Origin: Victivallaceae bacterium
Lineage (GTDB): Bacteria > Verrucomicrobiota > Lentisphaeria > Victivallales > Victivallaceae
Length of the DNA: 20,805 bases
NCBI GenBank assembly: GCA_028698975.1
Contig: JAQVVK010000012.1
Span: 1-20,805, forward strand
Direction of reading: 5' to 3'
Position numbers and translations under genes: made by a program. The notes below the pieces were generated by a model. It did no database searches. It was not told the origin of the DNA and was given only the letters and a program-made list of their open reading frames with translations. Position 1 is the stretch's first letter. The number at the start of each line of letters is the position of its first letter. Below, piece after piece: positions 8,362 through 15,196 of the stretch.

Positions 8362-8380
8362 AAGTGATTTCGTGTATAAT
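8352..8380 (+). promoter_or_regulatory. Promoter of the GH2/GH5 operon
   Basis: TTGTAA (8352-8357) and a perfect TATAAT (8375-8380) are 17 bases apart, 39 bases before the GH2 ATG. The weak -35 adjoining the putative operator fits an activator-dependent promoter. Confidence 0.7.
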
Positions 8381-8419
8381 CTATTAAGTGCAGAAATCAG
8401 ATCAGGGAACTTTTATAAT

Positions 8420-10220
8420 ATGACACAAATCAAAGAGAAACTACGCCAGGAATATCCGCGCCCGCAGTTCTTCCGCCAGGAGTGGATAAACCTCAACGGC
8501 GAATGGAGTTTTGAATTTGACTGGAGCAAGACCGGCATTGAGCGCGGCCTTGCCTCCAGCAAGGGGGTTGGCGCGCACCATCAACGTGCCGTTCTGCCCG
8601 GAAAGCCCGCTTTCCGGCGTCGGTTGTACGGATTTCATCGAAGCGATGTTTTATCACCGTAAGCTGGAAATCCCGGTCGCGTGGCGCGGTAAACGAATTA
8701 TGCTCAATTTCGGAGCCGTCGACTACGAGGCGACAATATTTATAGATGGAGTGGAGGCGGGCGGTCATCAGGGCGGCGGCGCACCTTTTTCGATAGACAT
8801 CACCAATCTGGTCTCGCCGGATAAAACATCGGATTTGGTGGTTTGGGTAAAGGATGAATTACGGAGCAATCTTCAGCCACACGGCAAACAGAGTAATAAA
8901 CTCGGCTCTTACGAATGCTTTTATACACGCGTTACCGGCATTTGGCAGACGGTGTGGATGGAGGCGATATCCGTGTTTGGTTTGAAATCCTGCCTGACTG
9001 TGCCGGATTTTGACTCGGGTGCATTCGTGTTCAAACCGGAATTTTACAGTTTCCGACACGGAATGCGTTTCGCGGTAAAGCTTTTCGCCGATGGGAAACT
9101 GGTCGGTGAAGGAGTGTCCGCCTGTGCTTTGGGGGTATCGCTGGTGGTGGCCCCTGAGAAGAAACGGGCGTGGTCGCCAGACGACCCATTTCTTTATGAG
9201 ATCGTTTACGAGGTACGCGATATATCCGGCGAAGTGCTTGATAAAGTCACCTCCTATGCCGGACTTCGTAAAATTCACATTGAGGGCGACCGGTTGTTTC
9301 TCAACAACGAGCCGTTGTTTTTGCGTTTTGTGCTGGATCAGGGCTACTGGCCTGACGGCGTCTGGACCGCACCGTCGGATGAGATGCTGAAACAGGATGT
9401 GGAGCGTACCCTTGCCGCAGGGTTCAACGGCGCTCGATTGCATCAGCGGGTTTTTGAAGAACGCAGTCTGTACTGGGCGGACAAGCTCGGACTTCTGGTG
9501 TTCGCCGAAAACGCCTCATGGGGCAGTTACGCGCAGAGTCCGCTGGACGACAATTCGCCGTTGATGGCTGAGAGTGCATTCCGGTTCTGTTCGGAGTGGC
9601 GGCAGATTGTCGCCGCCAAGATCAATCACCCCTGCATCATCGGCTGGACGCCCTTGAATGAAAGCACGCCGCTGCATCCGGAGAAGCCTCATTACCGTCA
9701 TTTTGTAAGTGAAGTCTACGATCTGACGCACGAGATGGATCAGACCCGGCCCTGCTGTGATGTCAGCGGGTTCTATCAGGTGAAAAGTGATCTTTGGACT
9801 GTCCACATCTATGCGCCGGATGCAAAAGAACTGAAAAAACGGCTGCACCCGGACGGGGCAAAAACCAATATCCGCTCTGGCGAAACCGGTTATTGCGGTC
9901 AACCCTACCTCTGCAATGAATTTGGCGGGTTCAAGTATGTGCCTGCCGAGCGGCGAAACTGCGATTCCGGCTGGGGCTATAACAATCTTGACCTGCCGGA
10001 CGGCGACGCTCTGCTTGCCAAAATAGAGGAACAGATCGAAGTCTTGCTTGCCGACCCGATGCTTTCCGGCTACTGCTATACGCAGTTGACCGATGTGGAG
10101 CAGGAGAAAAACGGATTGTATAATTACGACCGTTCGGAAAAAATCCCGGAGGAACGGCTTCGCGCTGTATTCGGTCGCGAACCGGAACCGGAAAAAAAGA
10201 GAGAGGAAAAGCAAAAATGA
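8420..10220 (+). pseudogene. Glycoside hydrolase family 2 enzyme with a +1 frameshift
   Basis: The gene opens with ATG at 8420 (AGGGA upstream) and begins MTQIKEKLRQEY, with the GH2-typical INLNGEWSFEF. At a run of five G (8563-8567) the frame changes. Removing one G joins it to TINVPFCPESPLSG and gives an uninterrupted 599-residue protein. In that numbering the acid/base is Glu414 (W-T-P-L-N-E-S) and the nucleophile Glu500 (C-N-E-F-G-G), both in the GH2 contexts, after the sugar-binding and immunoglobulin-like domains. The end, SGYCYTQLTDVEQEKNGLYN, is also typical. There is no signal peptide, so the enzyme would be cytoplasmic. Beta-galactosidase, beta-glucuronidase or another GH2 specificity cannot be told apart. 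The shift may be a real mutation, slippage at the G run, or a sequencing error. Confidence 0.85.
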
Positions 10221-10279
10221 AGTTGACCGCCCTGTTTATGTCGATCTAAATAGATTTTTTGAGAGGATGGGATTTAAGG

Positions 10280-12328
10280 ATGAAAATAGTTTTCACACTG
10301 TGTTCGCTTTGGGCGGCGGTGGTGCTCTATGCGCTTAGCGAGTTTCCCGCTACTCCGGGGCGGGCCACGACGTGGCAGCGGTTTGACGGAACTTCGTGGA
10401 AACGCGACGGCGGTGTCATGACGCTTGTCGTGGATGTGCCGGCCGACCGTGCCAACGGGATGCACGTCGCCATACTGCCGCTTGATCTTGCCAAGTCGGG
10501 CGGCCAGCGGTTTTTCCTGGACTGCATGATTCGCGGCAGCCGGATTTCAAAACCCGACAAGCCGTGGCTCGGCGTGAAATTCATGGTGGAGTACACGCTT
10601 GACGGCAAAAAGAACTATATCGACTCACCCATGCCATACCGGGCTGATTTTGACTGGAGCCCAGCCAACCTTGAAATCGCGGTGCCGAAAGGGGTGGAGG
10701 ATGCAAAACTGGTCGTCGGTCTGCAAAACGCCTCCGGCCGGGTGCAGTTCAAAAACGTCCGGGTGCGCAACTTCAATGAATTGAAGCCGGAGGAGGCCGC
10801 GTTTCCCCGGAGCGCAGCTTCCCCGACGATCTGGTCCGCGGGCGGCGATGCGGAGTGGATTTTCTCGCCCGGCGGCTCGACCGTGCTTAAAATCTCGGTT
10901 CCGCCGGAAAAATCCAATGGCATGCACGGTGTCGTCTTGCCTTTGAACCTCTCCGCTTTCAAAGGCCGCTCGATCGCCGTGGCGGGAATGTGCCGGGGAG
11001 AAAACCTCTCCAAGCCGGATAAACCGTGGCTGGGGGTCAAGTTCATGGTCGAATATTTCAACGGGGCTGGGATGGTCTACTACGACGCCAGAAGGGGGGA
11101 GCACCAGGCCGATTTTGGCTGGAAGCGGTTCAATGTGCTAACTCCGGTGAATGCCGCCGCCGGGACGGGGCGGTTGACGCTCGGTCTGCAAAACGCTTCC
11201 GGCACGGTTTATTTCAAAGACATACGGATTTTTGCGCCGGACGACATCTTCAAGCCGCCTTTCGAGTTGCCGTCAGGGTTCCGCTGTGAATACAGCGCCC
11301 CGGTAAAAGCGATGGCCCGGTTGCGCGGGGTGATGTCGCCGGACGTGTTTTATTTCAAGCCGGACGGGATTGGCAAACTCGGCGAGTGGCATGTCAATGC
11401 GGTGCGACTTCAGCTTATGGTTCCGCGCCAGTCCAATACGTCGGTCAAGGCGTGGCGGGAATACATGCTTGGTTCGCTGGACAAACTGGATACGCTGCTG
11501 CCGCAGTTGAAAGCTAACGGGATCTCCGTCATACTTGACATGCACAATCCGCCGGGCGACCGCTACAACATGCCGCTGGAGTTGGGTACGGCCAACGACG
11601 GCAAAAGTTCCGGTGAGCCGATGACATCGTTTCGCATCTTCAATGAGGATGAATTTTTCAATGCCTTTATCCGGATGTGGCGCGAGATAGCCGCGCGTTA
11701 CAAAGACGAGCCCGGGGTGGTCGCCTACGATGTTTTGAATGAACCGTCGCAGGAAACGCCGGTCGAACGCAATTATCTCGCGGTGCAGTACGAGGCGGCG
11801 AAAGCGATCCGCGCAATCGACCCGGAGCGCCCGGTCATCATCAATGCCAACAACTGGAGTATTCCGGCGGCGTTCGGATATCTGAAACCGCTGCCGCTCA
11901 AAAACATCTTTTATCAGGTGCACATGTATCTGCCGGGAAGTTACACCCATCAGGGCGTGGGGGCGGCACGGCAGGGTCAAAGCCTGAAAGTTTATCCGGG
12001 GGTCATCGACGGCATTAAATTCGACCGGGCGCGTCTGCGTGAAGAACTTGACCCGGTGGTGAAATTCCAGAAAAAATACGGGGCGCGGATCTTTGTCGGT
12101 GAATTTTCGGTGACGCGCTGGTCGCCGGGCGGGGCGGCATGGCTGGCGGATGTGCTTTCGCTGTTTGAGGAGTTCGGCTGGGACTGGACGTACCATGCGT
12201 TCCGGGAATATCACGGCTGGAGTGTCGAACACGACGAAGACCCGGCGCATCTCCAGCAAACGTCCGGGCCGACCGACCGCCAGCGGGTTTTGTTGCAATA
12301 CTTTAACCGCAACACATGGGAGGAATGA
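10280..12328 (+). CDS. Secreted GH5-like glycoside hydrolase with duplicated N-terminal module
   Basis: The protein has 682 residues. A signal peptide is visible (MKIVFTLCSLWAAVVLYAL, about residues 1-20). Two homologous beta-sandwich-like modules follow, about residues 25-175 and 190-345. Both contain NGMH...LPL...SKPDKPWLGVKFMVEY and end GLQNASG..FK; they probably bind carbohydrate. The C-terminal half is a clan GH-A barrel of GH5 type. Acid/base Glu488 lies in DVLNEP, nucleophile Glu608 in VGEFS, and VHMYLPG and the final WDWTYHAF.E are also seen. It likely cuts a beta-linked polysaccharide outside the cytoplasm; the substrate is unknown. I chose ATG 10280 (GGGA seven bases upstream) over TTG 10259 because the signal peptide then starts cleanly. 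It lies 59 bases after GH2, probably in the same transcript. Confidence 0.87.
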   Translation: MKIVFTLCSLWAAVVLYALSEFPATPGRATTWQRFDGTSWKRDGGVMTLVVDVPADRANGMHVAILPLDLAKSGGQRFFLDCMIRGSRISKPDKPWLGVKFMVEYTLDGKKNYIDSPMPYRADFDWSPANLEIAVPKGVEDAKLVVGLQNASGRVQFKNVRVRNFNELKPEEAAFPRSAASPTIWSAGGDAEWIFSPGGSTVLKISVPPEKSNGMHGVVLPLNLSAFKGRSIAVAGMCRGENLSKPDKPWLGVKFMVEYFNGAGMVYYDARRGEHQADFGWKRFNVLTPVNAAAGTGRLTLGLQNASGTVYFKDIRIFAPDDIFKPPFELPSGFRCEYSAPVKAMARLRGVMSPDVFYFKPDGIGKLGEWHVNAVRLQLMVPRQSNTSVKAWREYMLGSLDKLDTLLPQLKANGISVILDMHNPPGDRYNMPLELGTANDGKSSGEPMTSFRIFNEDEFFNAFIRMWREIAARYKDEPGVVAYDVLNEPSQETPVERNYLAVQYEAAKAIRAIDPERPVIINANNWSIPAAFGYLKPLPLKNIFYQVHMYLPGSYTHQGVGAARQGQSLKVYPGVIDGIKFDRARLREELDPVVKFQKKYGARIFVGEFSVTRWSPGGAAWLADVLSLFEEFGWDWTYHAFREYHGWSVEHDEDPAHLQQTSGPTDRQRVLLQYFNRNTWEE

Positions 12329-12360
12329 CCGGAAATTGAAAAAAGTAAAATACGCGACGT

Positions 12361-12406
12361 ATGGTTATTTAGTACTATATAATAGTGATTTTGTTCATTG
12401 CAAAAA
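12361..12406 (+). promoter_or_regulatory. Second copy of the putative AraC-type operator
   Basis: This stretch reads GGTTATTTAG, then ATAGTGATTTTGTTCATTGC, in gap-free alignment with 8316-8361. Its last bases form the -35 box of the next promoter, so its distance to -10 is the same as at GH2. The middle ten bases are the least conserved, as expected between two half-sites. Confidence 0.55.
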
Positions 12407-12426
12407 GAAAGAGTCTGTGTCATAAT
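12398..12426 (+). promoter_or_regulatory. Promoter of the prepilin/adhesin operon
   Basis: TTGCAA (12398-12403) and CATAAT (12421-12426) are 17 bases apart, placed like the GH2 promoter relative to the shared element. It gives a 5' leader of about 70 bases before the prepilin start. Confidence 0.65.
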
Positions 12427-12502
12427 TAGTATAAAGAAATTTGTATAAACACGAAAAGATTGCGTTTGTAACTTGATAAAACCTAACATGGAAGGGCAAA
12501 TG

Positions 12503-13300
12503 ATGCAAAAAAGAACACATCTGATTTCCGGGACCGTTGACAACGCGGCCGGGGGCAGCGAGCGCAAACGGGGTTTCACGCTTATCGAACTCTTGGTGGT
12601 AATCGCGATCATCGCGATTTTAGCCGCGATGCTTCTTCCCGCCTTGAACAAGGCGCGTGAGGCGGCGCGCAAGACCGGGTGCGTCAACAATCAGAAGCAA
12701 ACTTTGCTTTATATTCAACTCTACCGCGACGATTATCGGGATTTTATGGCCGGACATATTCAGGGCAAGTGGTCGGCCGCGGTCAATGGCCGCTGGGGTT
12801 GGGGGCAGGTGCTGGGCACCGATTCCGGACCGACCGCCAATGAGAATAAAGGTTTGGGCTTGATCGGCGCGCCTGATATCATACGTTGTCCAAGTATCGG
12901 GCTGGGCAACGCAACCACCGATAACGGCCAACCATGGTTGCGCACTTACGGTGTCGCCTCCAAGAGATACTACACCGTTCCGGCCGCGTGGGCATCGAGC
13001 GATGACGATACCAACTGCAAGAGCGTAAAAAGTCCGTCGTCTTTTGCTCTCATCGGTGAAACCTATATCCCGGCTAAGAACGCCGGCAGTTATCTGTTAA
13101 GTTCAGCAAATTTAATAACCCCCCATTCCGACACCGCCAATCTCGGCTTTTTGGATGGACATGTCGGCTCAGTCAATCCGCAGGGTTGGCGGCAATATCT
13201 TATCGACCTTTACGAATCGGCCAACGAATCGAGGCCGAGCGGTATGACATGCGAATATTATCCGTCGGTTGGGGAAACAACTCTCACTATAGCGTTCTAA
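12503..13300 (+). CDS. Prepilin-like H-X9-DG protein (type II secretion/type IV pilus class)
   Basis: The protein has 265 residues. A 24-residue leader ends in Gly24, and GFTLIELLVVIAIIAILAAM is the textbook prepilin cleavage and methylation site (cut before Phe25, Glu at +5), followed by the hydrophobic helix. Near the C-terminus His208 is followed by nine residues and Asp218-Gly219 (in LGFLDGHVG). That is the H-X9-DG signature of the prepilin processing-associated family, abundant in Planctomycetes, Verrucomicrobia and Lentisphaerae. ATG 12503 is chosen because GGAAGGG sits six bases before it; in-frame upstream starts at 12488 and 12473 lack a site. It is probably inserted in the inner membrane and processed by a prepilin peptidase encoded elsewhere. 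It is first in an operon with the adhesin, 24 bases away, which suggests a role in that protein's export or assembly. Confidence 0.88.
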   Translation: MQKRTHLISGTVDNAAGGSERKRGFTLIELLVVIAIIAILAAMLLPALNKAREAARKTGCVNNQKQTLLYIQLYRDDYRDFMAGHIQGKWSAAVNGRWGWGQVLGTDSGPTANENKGLGLIGAPDIIRCPSIGLGNATTDNGQPWLRTYGVASKRYYTVPAAWASSDDDTNCKSVKSPSSFALIGETYIPAKNAGSYLLSSANLITPHSDTANLGFLDGHVGSVNPQGWRQYLIDLYESANESRPSGMTCEYYPSVGETTLTIAF

Positions 13301-13324
13301 AAAAAAAACAGGAGAAGAGTAAAA

Positions 13325-15196
13325 ATGGCTGATTATGTAATTCCCAATGGTTCAGTCACCACAAGTAACGGGATTGTGCTTGGCACGGGTGACACCCTGA
13401 CCTTGACGTCAGGCGGCACGGTCACCAATTTGAGAATAAGCGGTGGTGTTGCCGATGTTTCAAGCGGAGCCTTCTTTGGACTTTATGATGAAGTAAGAGG
13501 AATTTCCGGCGGTGTTCTCAATTTGAGTTCCGGCGCGACCGCCACCACCAATATCGGTATATTGGGCGGTACACTGAATACGTCGGACTTCTCCATGAGC
13601 GGCAAACGCATTCTTGACCGCAGCGGGGAAATCAATATTTCAGGGGGCACCTTTGCCAACGCCAACGCCGGCGGCGCTTTCGGCGGGGTGATCTGGAAAG
13701 CCTCTTATGCGTCTGGTACACTCACCGCCAAAGATGCCTGCTTCAAAAACAACACAGCCGGGGATCAGGCGGGAGCCATTTCGATTGTTGGCGGCACGGT
13801 AATAACGCTCAATACCGATTTTTCGACCAACAAGGCGAAGAATGGCGGCGCGATCTATAACAGTGCCACTTTGAGTGTTACGGGAGGCTCCTTTGCCAAT
13901 AACAGTGCGACCGCCGGATTGGGCGGCGCGATTTACAACAGCGCGACCGCCAACATTTCCGGGGCGACTTTCTCCGGAAACAGTACAACGCACCTCGGCG
14001 GTGCGATTTACAACTTTAAGACGATGACGCTGGGCAACAATACCTTCTCGGGCAACCTGGCGGCAGGAGGCAGCGGCGGCGCGATTTACAACAACACCAA
14101 CGCCACGCTGAATATCACTGGAGCCGTCAACCTTGCCACGGCGACCGACACGTTGTGCAACGCGGCGGGGGCGACGATGACCATTGCCGCCGGAGCCGCC
14201 GTCAATGCGGCGGCGCAGATTATCAACCGGGGAACTCTCACCAACAACGGCACGCTGACCGTTTTTTCCGGCGGTGTGCTGGATGTGGTAAGCGGAGCGA
14301 CTTACAAGGGTTCGTTACTTGTTTCCGGAGGCGTCGTCAATATAAGTTCCGGAGCGAATACCATCGGTGATCTCAATATTGCCGGCAATGGACAGGGTGC
14401 GGCTAATTTATTCGCCATCAGTGGAAACCGTATCTGTGACCGGGGCGCGGCGGTCAACATTTCCGGCGGCACTTTTAACGGGATGAACAATGGGGGGTAC
14501 GGTGCGGCGATCTGGCTGAATGGCGCCACCACCAACCGCCTGACCCTTGAGAAAACGACATTCGCCAACAACACCGCCGGTGATCAGGCGGGAGCCATTT
14601 CAATTATTGGCGGAGCCGCGGCAACGCTCAATACCGATTTTTCGACCAACAAGGCGAAGAATGGCGGCGCGATCTATAACAGTGCCACTTTGAGTGTTAC
14701 GGGAGGCACCTTTGCCAATAACAGTGCGACCGCCGGATTGGGCGGCGCGATTTACAACAGCGCGACCGCCAACATTTCCGGGGCGACTTTCTCCGGAAAC
14801 AGCACAACGCACCTCGGCGGTGCGATTTACAACTTTAAGACGATGACGCTGGGCGACAACACCTTCTCCGGCAACCTGGCGGCGGGAGGCAGCGGCGGCG
14901 CGATTTACAACAACACCAACGCCACGCTGAATATCACAGGAGTCGTCAACCTTGCCACAGCGACCGACACGTTGTGCAACGCGGCAGGGGCGACCATGAC
15001 CATTGCCGCCGGGGGTACGCTCAATACTGCGGCTGGGGTTATCAACCGGGGGACCCTCTCCAACAATGGAACGGTGAACATCCTTTCCGGCGGCAGTGTT
15101 TCCGGGATTGATTCGGTGGCGGATGGCGCGGCGGTCAATGTTTCCGGCGGCGGTTTCCTTTACCTCAACGCGGGCAATACCGTCAACAACTTCTAG
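13325..15196 (+). CDS. Giant adhesin 2, N-terminal half with PMP-type repeats
   Basis: AGGAG lies ten bases before the ATG. The 623 residues begin MADYVIPNGSVTTSNGIVLG without any signal peptide. AIDA-like strands (SGGVLNLSSGA) are followed by repeats with the two hallmarks of chlamydial polymorphic membrane proteins: GGAIYN (at least seven times) and FxxN (FANN, FSGN). The repeat region is a tandem of two 273-residue units. The frame ends at TAG 15194-15196, but the same frame continues without a stop to 17236. The original product was therefore about 1303 residues, and this entry is the part upstream of the stop. If the stop is real, the cell makes a repeat-only protein lacking the conserved C-terminal domain. 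A surface adhesin role is inferred from the repeat class. Confidence 0.75.
   Translation: MADYVIPNGSVTTSNGIVLGTGDTLTLTSGGTVTNLRISGGVADVSSGAFFGLYDEVRGISGGVLNLSSGATATTNIGILGGTLNTSDFSMSGKRILDRSGEINISGGTFANANAGGAFGGVIWKASYASGTLTAKDACFKNNTAGDQAGAISIVGGTVITLNTDFSTNKAKNGGAIYNSATLSVTGGSFANNSATAGLGGAIYNSATANISGATFSGNSTTHLGGAIYNFKTMTLGNNTFSGNLAAGGSGGAIYNNTNATLNITGAVNLATATDTLCNAAGATMTIAAGAAVNAAAQIINRGTLTNNGTLTVFSGGVLDVVSGATYKGSLLVSGGVVNISSGANTIGDLNIAGNGQGAANLFAISGNRICDRGAAVNISGGTFNGMNNGGYGAAIWLNGATTNRLTLEKTTFANNTAGDQAGAISIIGGAAATLNTDFSTNKAKNGGAIYNSATLSVTGGTFANNSATAGLGGAIYNSATANISGATFSGNSTTHLGGAIYNFKTMTLGDNTFSGNLAAGGSGGAIYNNTNATLNITGVVNLATATDTLCNAAGATMTIAAGGTLNTAAGVINRGTLSNNGTVNILSGGSVSGIDSVADGAAVNVSGGGFLYLNAGNTVNNF
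13757..15027 (+). repeat. Tandem 819-bp repeat inside adhesin 2
   Basis: Bases 13757-14208 and 14576-15027 align without gaps at an offset of 819 bp (273 codons), almost identically over 450 bp. The bases before each copy are more diverged but related (ISGGTF...GAAIW). This indicates a recent duplication or gene conversion. Confidence 0.88.

Noticed and set aside
10217..10249. Short frame MKLTALFMSI overlapping the GH2 stop codon, as a leader peptide
   Set aside because: It has only ten codons, no hairpin or attenuator follows, and the GH5 gene has its own ribosome site.
13757..15027. Possible CRISPR-like direct repeats
   Set aside because: The repeats are 819 bp apart, in frame and translated as GGAIYN/FxxN protein repeats. 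There are no short repeats with unique spacers.
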